Below are positions 47,232 to 59,227 of a stretch of 64,000 nucleotides of DNA, in pieces. Under the pieces are notes generated by a model. That model had not been told where the DNA came from, did no database searches, and was given only the letters and a program-made list of their open reading frames with translations. The stretch comes from Luteimonas aestuarii. Its GTDB lineage: Bacteria; Pseudomonadota; Gammaproteobacteria; Xanthomonadales; Xanthomonadaceae. Every line of letters begins with the position of its first letter. The first letter of the stretch is position 1. Location: the NCBI RefSeq assembly GCF_004357985.1, contig NZ_SMTF01000008.1:62001-126000 (forward strand), in the 5' to 3' direction. Both the position numbers and the translations under genes were made by a program.

Positions 47232-48902
47232 ATGACGATCGAACGGCCCTGGCTGGCGCACTACCCTGCAGGCGTGCCCGCCGAGATCGACGTGGACGAA
47301 TTCCCGTCCATTCCTTCGGTCCTCGAAGGTGCGATCAGGAACTTCCGTGATCGCCCGGCTTTCAGCAACCTCGGCAAGACGCTCACCTACGCGGAGATCG
47401 ACGAGCTCAGCAAGCAGTTCGCTGCTTACCTGCTGGGTGAGTTGAAGCTGAAGAAAGGTGATCGCGTCGCGATCATGATGCCCAACTGCCTGCAGTACCC
47501 GATCGCGACGTTCGGCGTGTTGCGTGCAGGCCTGACGGTGGTCAATACCAACCCGATGTACACGGCGCGGGAGCTCAGGCACCAGTTGGTCGATTCCGGC
47601 ACCAGCGCGATCCTCGTGCTCGACAATTTCGCCAAGACGGTGCAGGACGTCGTGGCCGACACCCAGGTACGCCAGGTGATCACCACCGGCCTGGGCGACA
47701 TGGTCGGGTTCCCGAAGGGAGCCATCGTCAACTTCGTGCTCAAGCACGTGAAGAAGATGGTGCCCGATCACGACATCCCGGGCGCGGTGCGATTCCGTGA
47801 CACCCTGGCCCTCGGCCGCAAGCATGCGTTGCCGGACGTGAGCATCACGCCCGAGGACATTGCATTCCTGCAGTACACCGGGGGTACCACCGGCGTCGCC
47901 AAGGGTGCGATGCTGACCCATCGCAACCTCGTCGCCAACATGCAGCAGGCCTCGGCATGGCTGGGCAGCAACGTCAAGGTGGGCGAGGAAGTGATCGTCA
48001 CGGCTTTGCCGCTGTACCACATCTTCGCGTTGACGGCGAACGGCCTGGTGTTCATGAAGTACGGTGCGAAGAACCTGCTCATCACCAATCCGCGCGACAT
48101 GCCCGCATTCGTCAAGGAGCTGAAGAGCAACCGTTTTACTGCGATCACCGGCGTCAACACGCTGTTCAATGGCCTGTTGAACACCCCCGGTTTCGATGAG
48201 ATCGATTTCTCGCCCCTGCACATGACCCTCGGCGGCGGCATGGCCGTGCAGCGTGCAGTGGCGGAGCGCTGGAAGCAGGCCACCGGCGTCACCCTGGTGG
48301 AGGCCTACGGCCTGACCGAAACGTCCCCCGCCGCATGCATCAACCCGATGAACCTGGCCGAATACAACGGTTCCATCGGCCTGCCCGTTCCCTCCACCGA
48401 AGCGTGCATCAAGGACGAGGAAGGCAATGCCTTGCCCGTCGGTGAGGTCGGTGAACTCTGCATCAGGGGCCCCCAGGTGATGAAGGGCTACTGGCAGCGG
48501 CCGGAGGAAACGGCAGCGGCCATCGATGCCGACGGCTGGCTGCATACCGGCGACATGGCGAAGATGGACGAACAGGGGTTCTTCTATATCGTCGACCGGA
48601 AGAAGGACATGATCCTCGTGTCGGGCTTCAACGTGTACCCGAACGAGGTCGAGGACGTGGTGGCGATGATGCCCGGCGTGCTGGAAGTAGCGGCCGTGGG
48701 CGTGCCGGACGAACGCTCCGGTGAGGCGGTCAAGCTGGTCATCGTGAAGAAGGACCCGGCCCTGACCGCCGAGCAGGTCAAGGCCCATGCCAGGGAGAAC
48801 CTGACCGGCTACAAACAGCCCAAAATCGTCGAATTCCGTGACGAACTTCCCAAAACGAACGTCGGAAAGATCCTGCGGCGTGAGCTTAGGGACGCTTCCT
48901 AG
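47232..48902 (+). CDS. rpfB: long-chain acyl-CoA ligase RpfB (FadD-like)
   Basis: 556-residue AMP-forming ligase. AMP-binding motif QYTGGTTGVAKGAML, the second ATP motif TGDMAKMDEQGFFY and the C-terminal hinge DRKKDMILVSGFNVYPNEVE are complete. In Xanthomonas RpfB activates fatty acids and contributes to DSF turnover. The ATG at 47232 follows GGAGGCA. It is directly upstream of rpfF in the same direction, with 180 bp between. Confidence 0.94.
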   Translation: MTIERPWLAHYPAGVPAEIDVDEFPSIPSVLEGAIRNFRDRPAFSNLGKTLTYAEIDELSKQFAAYLLGELKLKKGDRVAIMMPNCLQYPIATFGVLRAGLTVVNTNPMYTARELRHQLVDSGTSAILVLDNFAKTVQDVVADTQVRQVITTGLGDMVGFPKGAIVNFVLKHVKKMVPDHDIPGAVRFRDTLALGRKHALPDVSITPEDIAFLQYTGGTTGVAKGAMLTHRNLVANMQQASAWLGSNVKVGEEVIVTALPLYHIFALTANGLVFMKYGAKNLLITNPRDMPAFVKELKSNRFTAITGVNTLFNGLLNTPGFDEIDFSPLHMTLGGGMAVQRAVAERWKQATGVTLVEAYGLTETSPAACINPMNLAEYNGSIGLPVPSTEACIKDEEGNALPVGEVGELCIRGPQVMKGYWQRPEETAAAIDADGWLHTGDMAKMDEQGFFYIVDRKKDMILVSGFNVYPNEVEDVVAMMPGVLEVAAVGVPDERSGEAVKLVIVKKDPALTAEQVKAHARENLTGYKQPKIVEFRDELPKTNVGKILRRELRDAS

Positions 48903-48941
48903 GCGTTCGAGGCCGCGTCAACGCGGCGTCAACAAGGTCAA

Positions 48942-48964
48942 TTTCTGCCAAATCGCGGCAGAAA
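48942..48964. terminator. inverted repeat between rpfB and rpfF
   Basis: TTTCTGCC-(7)-GGCAGAAA is a perfect 8-bp inverted repeat 40 bp after rpfB and 5 bp upstream of the rpfF -35. It can serve as a terminator of rpfB or as an operator of rpfF. Confidence 0.55.
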
Positions 48965-48968
48965 GTGC

Positions 48969-48997
48969 TTGCATCCATCACGGGACGGGTGCATAGA
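48969..48997 (+). promoter_or_regulatory. candidate promoter of rpfF
   Basis: -35 TTGCAT (48969-48974), 17-bp spacer, -10 CATAGA (48992-48997), about 90 bp upstream of the rpfF ATG. It suggests that rpfF has its own promoter in addition to read-through from rpfB. Confidence 0.55.
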
Positions 48998-49083
48998 TTC
49001 CCCTGTCGGGCGACTCATCGTCACAGTTGGCATGCGATCCGCGCCGCGTCCGATGCGGATTTGCATGCAATCAGGGGATCCCC

Positions 49084-50010
49084 ATGACCAAGATCGAGCC
49101 GCTGCACCGCGACGTTCCTTCCTCCATCATCCGCGTGGAGCGCGATGCGTCCAACGACACCCATTGGTGCTTCATGCATGCGCAGCATGCCTTTGCGGAT
49201 CCCGAGTACCGCGCCTGCTTCTCCCCACGAATGCTCCGCGAACTGCGCGTATTCGCACGCCAGACGATCGAGAGCATCGAAGAGGCAAGCGCAGCATCGC
49301 AGAACCACATCGCGCACATCGTGCTCGGTTCCGACACCCACGTGTTCAACCTCGGTGGCGACCTTGCCCTGTTCTCGCAGCTGATCCGCGCGCGCGACCG
49401 GGACGGGTTGATGCGCTATGCGCGCGAGTGCGTGGACAGCATCCACCTGCTCCACAGCCGGCTGCACCCGAATGCCCACACCATCGGATTGGTCGAAGGC
49501 GACGCACTCGGTGGCGGCTTCGAACTTGCGCTGGCGTGCCAGACCATCGTCGCCGAGGAAGGCGTGCAGATGGGGTTCCCGGAGGTGCTGTTCGGGTTGT
49601 TCCCGGGCATGGGTGCCTATTCGCTGCTGGCACCACGCGTCGGGGCCAAGGTCGCTGAACAGATGATGCTCAATGGCGTGATGTACAGCAGTGAGGAACT
49701 GCACCGCATGGGCGTCGTCGACGTACTCGTACCCAAGGGCGAGGGCGTCCGCGCCGTGCATGAGCTTGTCCGACAGAACCGTCGTATCGCGACTGCACGC
49801 CTGGCCTTGCACCGCGTCCGCGATGCTGTCAATCCGGTGACGCTTGACGAACTGGTCCGGATCACCGAGATCTGGGTGGATACCGCCCTGCAACTGACGG
49901 ACAAGCAATTGCGCACCATGGAGCGACTGGTGCGTGCCCAGCTCAAGCGGCCGGGTAACGACGATACTGCTCCGGACGACAGTGACGCAGCGAAAAGCGC
50001 TGCGTTCTGA
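49084..50010 (+). CDS. rpfF: DSF synthase RpfF (enoyl-CoA hydratase/thioesterase)
   Basis: 308-residue crotonase-fold enzyme that makes the diffusible signal factor, cis-11-methyl-2-dodecenoic acid in Xanthomonas. The two catalytic glutamates of RpfF (E141 and E161 in X. campestris) are found as E147 in GGGFE and E167 in GFPEVLF, the same 20-residue spacing. It is slightly longer than the X. campestris protein because of a C-terminal acidic tail. It converges with rpfC. Confidence 0.95.
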   Translation: MTKIEPLHRDVPSSIIRVERDASNDTHWCFMHAQHAFADPEYRACFSPRMLRELRVFARQTIESIEEASAASQNHIAHIVLGSDTHVFNLGGDLALFSQLIRARDRDGLMRYARECVDSIHLLHSRLHPNAHTIGLVEGDALGGGFELALACQTIVAEEGVQMGFPEVLFGLFPGMGAYSLLAPRVGAKVAEQMMLNGVMYSSEELHRMGVVDVLVPKGEGVRAVHELVRQNRRIATARLALHRVRDAVNPVTLDELVRITEIWVDTALQLTDKQLRTMERLVRAQLKRPGNDDTAPDDSDAAKSAAF

Positions 50011-50025
50011 CTGGCATTGATGACG

Positions 50026-50048
50026 CCACCGGCGATCGACGCCGGTGG
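50026..50048. terminator. bidirectional terminator between rpfF and rpfC
   Basis: Perfect 9-bp stem CCACCGGCG-(ATCGA)-CGCCGGTGG in the 41-bp gap between the convergent rpfF and rpfC genes. Confidence 0.75.
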
Positions 50049-50051
50049 TGG

Positions 50052-52193
50052 TCAGTGTGGCCCGCCGTGACCGGCGACATCGTCGGCAGGAAGGATATCG
50101 CCTTGTTCCCGCAGTACGGTGATGGCCTGTTCGAGCTGTTGCCTGAGCATGTTGGCGATCCCGCGCCACTCGCGGATGAGCTGGTCGGTTGGCAGCTTCA
50201 TGCCGGTCGACGCGCTTTCGCTCAGCCGTAGCGCCCCCATGTTGCCGGCCGCGCCCTTGAGCGCATGGCAGGCGTCACGGAAGGCATCCCACTGCCCTTC
50301 ACCAGCGGAAACGTCAAGGTCGGCCACGCATTTGCGTGCATCCCGCGCGCATTCGCCCAGGAACCGCTTCACGAACTCTTCGCCCAGGCCCATCTCTCGC
50401 AGCTCGTCAACGATGTGCTTCGAGACGACCTCTTGCGGGACAGGCGCCGCGGCCGCCGGCTCGCTGGCTGCAGGCATGGCGACGCCGTCCGCGATATCGG
50501 CAAGCTTGCCCAGCAATCGATTCACTGCAATGGGCTTGGTGAGGAAAGCATACGCACCAGCGCGTTCGCACTCTGCCTGGGCTTCCCCCGTCGCGTCCGC
50601 CGTCAGCACGATGAACGGCGTGCGCTTGCGTCCGGCTTCCATGAACCGGGCCTGCTTGATGACTTCAATGCCACTGATGCCGGGCATGTGCAGGTCGACG
50701 ATGGCGGCATCGAACTGTTGCCGCTCGATCGCATCCAGAACTTCCTCGCCGTCGCTGACGATGTGCGCCCGATGACCGGCCTTTTCCAGCAGGCGCCGCA
50801 TCACCATCAGGTTGGCCGGCTGGTCGTCCGCCACGAGCACGCGTAGCGGACGCACCCGCGCGCGGTGACGTACGAAGGGGTCGGAGAAGGCGATGACGTT
50901 GTCGCCCGCAGCCTCCTGCGCGGGCTGGATCTCGGCGAGTGCCAGCGGCACGTCCAGCCAGAAGTGGGTGCCCTGCCCATTGTTGGATTCGACGGCGATC
51001 GTGCCGCCGAGCATCTCGGTCAGCGCCTTGGCGATCGTGGTGCCCAGGCCAGTGCCGCCGAAGCGCCTGCCGCGCCCGGAGTCGACCTGCTCGAAGGCAT
51101 CGAAGATCCGGCCCATCGCCTCTTCCGGGATACCGATGCCGGAATCGCGCACGGAGAATCGGAGTTGCACCGCATCCTTGCCGGCATCAAGCAGCGACAC
51201 GTCCAGCGACACTTTGCCCTGGTCCGTGAACTTGATGGCGTTCGACAGCAGGTTCACCATGATCTGGCGCAGGTGGTTGCTGTCGCTGTGCAGCATGTTC
51301 GGCACGTCGCCGGCCACGTTGAGTTCGAACGACAGCCCCTTCGCCTGCGCCGACGGCAGAAGCATGACGTGGATGCTCTTGAGCAACTCACGCAGGGAGA
51401 AGTCGGCATCGATTCGCTTGAAGCGCCCAGCCTCGATCGAGGAGATATCCAGTACGTCGTCGACCAATATCTGCAGCGCCTTGGCCGAGGTCTGGATGAC
51501 CTGCGCGCTGTCCTTCTGCTCGCCGTTGAGCGGCGTCGCCATCAACAGTTCGGACATGCCGACGATGCCGTTGAGCGGCGTGCGGAACTCATGGCTCATG
51601 TTCGCGAGGAAACGGCTCTTTGCCTCGCTGGCCGCCTTGGCTGCCTCGGTAGCCTGGATCAGCGCCCTCAACAGCGAAGTCAGGTACAGGGGGACGGCAA
51701 CCAGGCCGACAAGCAAGCCGATCCCCAGCGAGATGTTGGCGTGCCAGTAAGGCGTGGTGGCGAGCACCGTGCCGAAGGTCACCGCGGCGAAACCGATCGC
51801 GAGGAACAGGTAGCGGGGGCCATAGCGCAAGCCATTGCCGATGGTCACCCAGAGGATGATCACGTACATGGGCGCGAGCAGTTCGCCAAGCAGGAACATG
51901 CCCGTTCCCATCAGGCTGTAATCGGCCACCATGCCCAGCACGCGTCGCGGGTGCGAGATGCCCGGGCGTGCGAACAGCCACCCGAGGATTGCGCCTGCCA
52001 CGATGAACTCGACCGCTAGGAACCGGTATGAGGTGGTCAACGCCGTCTCCACGCCCGGCCGACCGGAGACCACGAAGTAAAGGTACGCCACCACCACGAC
52101 CAGCATCACGATGCGTACGGTCGCCTGCCCGTGCTCGCTGTCCGGGCGGCTACCCATCCGCTGGCGCACGGCGTCGACGAGGGTGGCGCTCAC
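50052..52193 (-). CDS. rpfC: hybrid sensor kinase RpfC
   Basis: 713 residues. Five membrane helices in the N-terminal sensor region, then the HisKA box ([15 protein letters not shown]), the HATPase domain (N box [11 protein letters not shown] boxes DSGIGIP and [11 protein letters not shown]), a receiver with VDLHMPG, and a C-terminal HPt with [12 protein letters not shown]. It senses DSF and relays phosphate to RpfG, and restrains RpfF. The GTG at 52193 overlaps the rpfG stop (GTGA). A longer N-terminus is possible but would start inside rpfG. Confidence 0.95.
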   Translation of the reverse strand: MSATLVDAVRQRMGSRPDSEHGQATVRIVMLVVVVAYLYFVVSGRPGVETALTTSYRFLAVEFIVAGAILGWLFARPGISHPRRVLGMVADYSLMGTGMFLLGELLAPMYVIILWVTIGNGLRYGPRYLFLAIGFAAVTFGTVLATTPYWHANISLGIGLLVGLVAVPLYLTSLLRALIQATEAAKAASEAKSRFLANMSHEFRTPLNGIVGMSELLMATPLNGEQKDSAQVIQTSAKALQILVDDVLDISSIEAGRFKRIDADFSLRELLKSIHVMLLPSAQAKGLSFELNVAGDVPNMLHSDSNHLRQIMVNLLSNAIKFTDQGKVSLDVSLLDAGKDAVQLRFSVRDSGIGIPEEAMGRIFDAFEQVDSGRGRRFGGTGLGTTIAKALTEMLGGTIAVESNNGQGTHFWLDVPLALAEIQPAQEAAGDNVIAFSDPFVRHRARVRPLRVLVADDQPANLMVMRRLLEKAGHRAHIVSDGEEVLDAIERQQFDAAIVDLHMPGISGIEVIKQARFMEAGRKRTPFIVLTADATGEAQAECERAGAYAFLTKPIAVNRLLGKLADIADGVAMPAASEPAAAAPVPQEVVSKHIVDELREMGLGEEFVKRFLGECARDARKCVADLDVSAGEGQWDAFRDACHALKGAAGNMGALRLSESASTGMKLPTDQLIREWRGIANMLRQQLEQAITVLREQGDILPADDVAGHGGPH

Positions 52194-53263
52194 TGCACCG
52201 TTCCCTGGGCGGGTTGCGCCGACTGGATCTGGGTCGCGTAGCGCAGGCAAAGCGCTTCGACCTTGCCGCGCGCGCGCATCAGCGCCTCCGCACAGCGTGG
52301 ATCGAACAGCTTGCCGCTCTGGTCGCGAATGTAGTCAAACGCTGCATCCATGCTCCAGGCCGGCTTGTACGGACGACGCGAGATCAGCGCATCGAACACA
52401 TCGGCCACGGCAACGATGCGCGCCTCGAGCGGGATCGCATCGCCGACCAACCCTTCCGGGTAGCCGCTGCCGTCGTAGCGCTCCTGGTGGTACAACGCAA
52501 TCGTCGCGCTCATCTGGATGAAACGGTTCTGGCTACCGGTCAGCAATTCGTGGCCGATGCGCGGGTGCGTGCGCATTACCTCGATCTCCTCGGGCGACAA
52601 GGGGCCGGGTTTCTGCAGCAAAGCATCCGGAATCGCGATCTTGCCGATGTCGTGGAGCGGCGCGGCCAATTCGATCATCCGCACCTCGTCCTCGAACAAC
52701 CCCATCTCCTCGGCGATGATCCCGGCCACGCCGGCAAGCCGCGCGAGGTTGGCGCTCGTGCCGGAATCACGGTACTCGATGGCGCGCGCGAGACGGTTCA
52801 GGGTTTCGCGCTCGCGCTCTTCCACCTCGTGCATGCTCGACAGCAGGCGCTGTTCCAGCGACAGCGCGCGCTGCTTGATCGATTCGGACTGCTGGCGCAG
52901 TTGCAGCAGGTTGCGGCAGCGGGCGCGCAGCTCGCGCGGACGCACCGGCTTGACCAGGAAGTCGATCACGCCGGCATCCAGCGCAGCCTGGCGGATCGGT
53001 TCGTCGCCGACCACGGTGACCAGCACGATCGGCACGTCGCGGTGCAGCAGCGGGCGACGGAACCGGCGGGCGAACTCCAGCCCGTCGATCACCGGCATCC
53101 GGTAGTCCAGCAGCAGCAGGTCCGGGCGGTTTTCCTCGCACCAGCGCAGTGCCGCCTGGGGGTCGCCGAAGTCGAGCACTTCCAGCTCGGGACTGATGTC
53201 CTCGAGGATGTGCCGCAACATGGTGCGGGCGGAGGTCTGGTCGTCGACGATGACGATATTCAT
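52190..53263 (-). CDS. rpfG: response regulator with HD-GYP domain RpfG
   Basis: 357 residues. Receiver domain with phosphorylation site D53 in LLLLDYRMP, then an HD-GYP c-di-GMP phosphodiesterase domain with HDIGK (H204-D205), RTHPRIG and DGSGYP. Two usual metal-ligand positions read differently: TSANLAR where a His is common, and YHQERYDG where HHE is common. In Xanthomonas RpfG converts the DSF signal into lower c-di-GMP and higher virulence gene expression. The ATG at 53263 gives the receiver N-terminus. Confidence 0.93.
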   Translation of the reverse strand: MNIVIVDDQTSARTMLRHILEDISPELEVLDFGDPQAALRWCEENRPDLLLLDYRMPVIDGLEFARRFRRPLLHRDVPIVLVTVVGDEPIRQAALDAGVIDFLVKPVRPRELRARCRNLLQLRQQSESIKQRALSLEQRLLSSMHEVEERERETLNRLARAIEYRDSGTSANLARLAGVAGIIAEEMGLFEDEVRMIELAAPLHDIGKIAIPDALLQKPGPLSPEEIEVMRTHPRIGHELLTGSQNRFIQMSATIALYHQERYDGSGYPEGLVGDAIPLEARIVAVADVFDALISRRPYKPAWSMDAAFDYIRDQSGKLFDPRCAEALMRARGKVEALCLRYATQIQSAQPAQGTVQ

Positions 53264-53451
53264 CTGGTTCCCATGCCGCGGGGGCGGCTTCCCCAAATCC
53301 GTCCGGCAAGGATGGCCGCCGGACAGGGTGGATGCAAGCAAGAGGCGTGCCGCGCTGTTCAGGCCCTGAATGTGACCGTTCTCCCGGTTCCCACGGCAAA
53401 TCCGCCATAGGAAGGTCACTTCCTGCCCCTGGCTGCCGCCGCAGGTCGGTT

Positions 53452-54975
<1,524 letters not shown>

Positions 54976-55043
54976 GGCGTGGGCGTTGGGACGGAGGAGG
55001 TTTTTCGTAGCGCGCGATTCCGCGTCAGCGGGAACGACGGGGA

Positions 55044-56172
55044 TCAGACCGCATCGACGCGTTTGGACCCGGCTTCCAGGCCGGACTTCAAGCTGGCTTC
55101 GACGAATTCGTCCAGGTCGCCATCCAGCACCTTCTGCGTGTCGCTGCGCTCGATGCCGGTACGCAGGTCCTTGATCCGGCTCTGGTCCAGCACGTAGTTG
55201 CGGATCTGGCTGCCCCAGCCGATGTCGGACTTGGTGGCCTCCACGGCATCGCGCTCTGCATTGCGCTTCTGGATCTCCAGCTCATAGAGCTTGGCGGCCA
55301 GCATCTTCATCGCGGTGTCGCGGTTCTGGTGCTGGCTTCGGCCGTTCTGGCACGCCACGACGATCCCGGTGGGCACGTGGGTGATGCGCACCGCCGACTC
55401 GGTCTTGTTGACGTGCTGGCCGCCCGCGCCCGAGGAGCGGTAGACATCGGTCTTCAAGTCGGCCGGGTTGATGGTGATGTCGATGTTGTCGTCGACTTCC
55501 GGCGACACGAATACCGAGGTGAAGCTGGTGTGTCGGCGATTGTCGGAATCGAACGGCGACTTGCGCACCAGCCGGTGCACCCCGGTCTCGGTCTTCAGCC
55601 AGCCGTAGGCGAAATCGCCCTCCACGCGCACGGTGGCCGACTTGATGCCGGCGACATCACCGCCACTGGCTTCCATCAGCTCCGTCTTCCAGCCGCGCGA
55701 CTCGGCCCAGCGCAGGTACATGCGCAGCAGCATCTCCGCCCAGTCCTGCGCCTCGGTGCCGCCGGCACCGGCCTGGATGTCGACGAAGGCACTGGCCGCA
55801 TCCATCTTGCCGGAGAACATGCGCTGGAACTCCAGCTTGTCCACCTCGCCCGCGAAGCGCGCCACGTCATCCACCACGGCCTGCGCGGTGTCCTCGTCGC
55901 CTTCGGCTTCGGCCAGGTCCAGAAGTTCGCCCGCCCCGGCCAAACCCTCCGTCAGGTCGCGGATGCCGTTCACGGTTTTGTCCAGCAGCGAACGTTCCCG
56001 CCCCAGCGTTTGCGCGCGCTCCGGATCGTTCCAGACGTCCGGATGCTCCAGTTCGCGTTCTACTTCCTCCAGGCGCTCACGCTTGGCGTCGTAGTCAAAG
56101 ATACCCCCTCAGCGCATCCAGCCGACCGGTCAGGTCGGCGATGCGCTGGCGGACGGGATTGAGCTCGATCAT
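55044..56172 (-). CDS. prfB: peptide chain release factor 2, programmed +1 frameshift
   Basis: Class 1 release factor for UGA and UAA. The ATG at 56172 starts a 25-codon frame that ends at an in-frame TGA (56095-56097); a +1 shift at CTT-TGA-C continues the main frame, giving about 375 residues. The GGQ motif ([15 protein letters not shown]) and the SPF recognition tripeptide (RKSPFDS) are present. It is regulated by RF2 supply: low RF2 pauses at UGA and favours the shift. Confidence 0.96.
56094..56109 (-). promoter_or_regulatory. RF2 frameshift site
   Basis: On the minus strand AGGGGG (56104-56109), a stimulatory Shine-Dalgarno, is followed by CTT TGA C with the slip at CTT (56098-56100) and the UGA at 56095-56097. 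This is the canonical autoregulatory signal and not a sequencing error. Confidence 0.95.
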
Positions 56173-56251
56173 AGTGTCCAGATGCCTGCTTGGCGAAAGG
56201 ATGCGATTCTAGCAATCTTGACCCCTCCTCCGGATCCGCGCCAACGCACCC

Positions 56252-58174
56252 ATGTCCCCACGGATGACGCCCCACCATCGCTGGCTGCTGGTGCTGATGC
56301 TGACGGTTGCCGCCAGCGGGGTGGCCGCGCAGCCGGCGCATACACTGGACCCGGAGGCCGTGCGCTGTTACCAGCTGCGCCACGATGACCCGGACGCAGC
56401 GGCGCGCCTTGCTGAACAGCGCTTGGCCGAGGCTGATCTCTTGCCGCCGGACGCGCTGGTCTTCCAGGCGTGCCGCGCCATTTCCCTCGCGATCATGGGC
56501 GATGCGGACGGCGCGCGCGCTGGCGTTGCAGCCGTCGAGACCCTGCTGGCCGCGCACCCGATGCCACCGGGTTTCGAATTGCGGGCCCTGTCCAACGCCG
56601 GGGCAACACTGCAACTGGCGGGCGATGTCACCGGCGCACTCGAGGCCTACGAACGAGCATTGCGCGCAGCCGCTCGCGAGGACGCCTGGGAGGCCCAGGT
56701 CAGCACGCTCGTCAACATGGCGTTGCTGCATGGCGACGAGTTCGCCGCTTACGACCAGGCCGAAGCGCTGTTCGCGCAGGCCGCCGCGATCAATGACGCC
56801 CACGGTGACCGCAAGGCGTCCCTGTCCTACAACCGGGCGATCAATTCGCTGCGCAGGGAACGCCTGGCGGATGCACGCGTGCAGTTCCAGCAGGCACTCG
56901 ACGGCGCGCGCGCCAGTGGCGAGGAAGTGATTGCGAGACGGGCCGAGGCCGAGCTGGTCGCGATGTCCGGTGCGCAGGACGCGAGGGCGGCGCTGCAGCG
57001 ACTGCTCGACAGGCAGCGCAGCAGCGGCGACGTCTCCGGCGCTGCGCGCAGCGCGTTGCTGCAAGGGCGACTTGCGCTGGAGGCAGGCGACCACGCCGGC
57101 GCGCTGGCCGATGCGCAGCGCGCCGTGGAGATGCTGCCGGAGTCGGTGTTCGGCGCCGTCCGGCGCGAATCGCTTGAACTGGTGGCCGCCGCCGAGATCG
57201 CACGGGGGGATTGGCAGTCGGCATATCGCACCAGCAACCAGGTGCACGACGAACAGTTGCAGCGGCTGCGGAGCATGCAGTTGGGCAACATGGCCCGTGT
57301 GCAGGCAACGCTGGTGGACGAACACAACCTCGAGGAGCTGTTGCTGGCGCGGCAACAGGGGGCAATCAGTGAGTTGCAGGCATCCCACCAGCGTCGCCAG
57401 CGCAACCTGGCGGTTGCCGCACTGGGCCTGCTGCTGCTGTTGGCGGTGGGGTTCGTCGCCTATCAGCGCCGGATCACGCGCCGCCTGCGGAACCTCAGCG
57501 CGCAGGACAGCCTGACCCGGCTACTCAATCGCCACGCCGCCGGGAAACGGCTCGAGGCCATGGTGCCCACCCGTGTCGACGCCGGTGATGCACGGCTCGC
57601 TGTCTTCCTGATCGACATCGACCACTTCAAGGCGATCAACGACCGCCACGGGCACGACGCCGGTGACATGGCACTGCTTGCGGTTGCCAATGCACTCACG
57701 ACCGCGTGTGGCCCCGACGGCGTGGTGGCGCGCTGGGGTGGCGAGGAGTTCCTGGTCGGGATGGGCGGGCTGGATGCCTCCGCCGCGGGCCGGATGGCCG
57801 AACGGTTGCGCCAGGCAATCGCGGACATGCGAGTTGGCGGCGGTGTTGGCAGCATGACCGTGTCGATCGGGTTTGCCGCGGCGCCCGTCTTTCCACCACC
57901 AGGGGGCAGCGTTGCAGGCGTGGCGTCGGGCCACTGGCCGGATGCCGTGGTGCTGGCAGACCGCGCGCTTTACGCCGCCAAACGTGGCGGCCGCGACACA
58001 TGGGTCGGTTTGTGGGGGCGCGCAGGCACGAGCCGGCCGATTGACGAGGCACTCGACGATCCCGCCGCAGCGATCTCCAGCGGCGACCTGATGCTCTCCT
58101 CAGGACGCCCCGGCCTCAGCTCGGTCGCCGACCGCAGGGCGCGGGGCAATGGGGCTCCGCCCGCAACCACCTAG
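56252..58174 (+). CDS. TPR-containing membrane diguanylate cyclase
   Basis: 640 residues. Signal peptide or membrane start (LVLMLTVAASGVAAQ), a periplasmic region with TPR-like repeats (about residues 40-340), one membrane segment (AVAALGLLLLLAVGFVAY), then a GGDEF domain with RWGGEEF. No RxxD inhibitory site precedes GGEEF, so product inhibition is probably weak. Either ATG at 56252 or 56264 could be used. It would oppose RpfG by making c-di-GMP. Confidence 0.9.
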   Translation: MSPRMTPHHRWLLVLMLTVAASGVAAQPAHTLDPEAVRCYQLRHDDPDAAARLAEQRLAEADLLPPDALVFQACRAISLAIMGDADGARAGVAAVETLLAAHPMPPGFELRALSNAGATLQLAGDVTGALEAYERALRAAAREDAWEAQVSTLVNMALLHGDEFAAYDQAEALFAQAAAINDAHGDRKASLSYNRAINSLRRERLADARVQFQQALDGARASGEEVIARRAEAELVAMSGAQDARAALQRLLDRQRSSGDVSGAARSALLQGRLALEAGDHAGALADAQRAVEMLPESVFGAVRRESLELVAAAEIARGDWQSAYRTSNQVHDEQLQRLRSMQLGNMARVQATLVDEHNLEELLLARQQGAISELQASHQRRQRNLAVAALGLLLLLAVGFVAYQRRITRRLRNLSAQDSLTRLLNRHAAGKRLEAMVPTRVDAGDARLAVFLIDIDHFKAINDRHGHDAGDMALLAVANALTTACGPDGVVARWGGEEFLVGMGGLDASAAGRMAERLRQAIADMRVGGGVGSMTVSIGFAAAPVFPPPGGSVAGVASGHWPDAVVLADRALYAAKRGGRDTWVGLWGRAGTSRPIDEALDDPAAAISSGDLMLSSGRPGLSSVADRRARGNGAPPATT

Positions 58175-58204
58175 TCGGCCCGCGGCTTCAATCGCCAGGA
58201 TCGC

Positions 58205-59080
58205 CTACGCGTCCGCTAATCGCCCACGCAGTTCGCTCCGGTATTTGCGGCTGCCCGGCAGCGTAGTGCCATCCTTCAGGTGCACGCGTGCGTCGCCCGT
58301 CTCCAGCGGCTCGAACGACACCAGCTGGTCCAGGTTGACGATATAGCTGCGATGGATGCGCACGAACCTTGCGGGGTCCAGCTTCTCGACGATCCCGCCA
58401 ATGGTGCTGCGCAGGGGGTAATCGTGGCCACGCACGCGCAAGTTGACGTAGTTGCCGGCGGCCTGCACCCATTCAATGTCGTCGGCCGCCAACAGGAACT
58501 CGCGACCCAGCTTGCGTACCAGGAAGCGCTCCGGCCGATCGACCGGTTCGACCGGAGCCCCTTCGTCGGGACGCCCGAGCAGCCTCACCTCGCCCTGTAG
58601 CCGCCGGAGTAGCAGTCGATAGCCCTCGATCACCACCACGATGGCCGCATAGCTGCGGATGTCCTTGAGGTATTCGTAGGACAGGTTGCGGGGCCACGGA
58701 CCAAAATCGTAGTCCATGCCATGCCAGCGGTAGGCGAGCGTTCGCAGCGCCACCATCCCCGCGACGTGCACCAGCGAGACCACGACACTCGCTGCCAGGT
58801 GCACGCCGAGCATCCGCCGCCAGTTGTCCCGATGCATGGGATAGCGCTCGGTGAACCGTGCGATCAATGGAATGACCAGCGCCCAGAGCAGCGCGCTGCT
58901 GATCTCCCAGGCCCACGGCTCCCACGGCTGCAGCGTGGTGGCGCCCGAGCGATTGTGGTCCATCCAGACGGTGATGCTGTTGCCCAAGGCGTTGGACACG
59001 AGGATCGCGCCGACGAACCCGACCTCGACCCACCGCCGCCACGGCCGGTAACGCTCGTATGCAGTGGGCGAACTGGTCAT
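58205..59080 (-). CDS. rpfD: membrane LytTR transcription regulator, RpfD-like
   Basis: 291 residues with about four membrane helices in the N-terminal half and a C-terminal LytTR DNA-binding domain (FVRIHRSYIVNLDQLVSFEPL, GTTLPGSRKYRSEL). The Xanthomonas rpf cluster carries RpfD with this domain between the sensing genes and recJ; the position here fits. The symbol rests on gene order and domain, not on a sequence comparison. The ATG at 59080 gives a sensible N-terminus. Confidence 0.82.
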   Translation of the reverse strand: MTSSPTAYERYRPWRRWVEVGFVGAILVSNALGNSITVWMDHNRSGATTLQPWEPWAWEISSALLWALVIPLIARFTERYPMHRDNWRRMLGVHLAASVVVSLVHVAGMVALRTLAYRWHGMDYDFGPWPRNLSYEYLKDIRSYAAIVVVIEGYRLLLRRLQGEVRLLGRPDEGAPVEPVDRPERFLVRKLGREFLLAADDIEWVQAAGNYVNLRVRGHDYPLRSTIGGIVEKLDPARFVRIHRSYIVNLDQLVSFEPLETGDARVHLKDGTTLPGSRKYRSELRGRLADA

Positions 59081-59227
59081 GGCACCGATTCTACTTGGCG
59101 GCGTCACTCGACTCGTCCCTGCCGGCCGCGGTTCGTCCCAAACGCTTGTCGGTCAATCACTTGGCGCTGGCATGGTGAGCAAGACGGGCGCACGGTGAGC
59201 GCTCACCGACCAACTGCAGGAACCTGC

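Noticed and set aside
55044-56172. prfB as a frameshifted pseudogene
   Set aside because: The shift is the known programmed +1 site with its Shine-Dalgarno.
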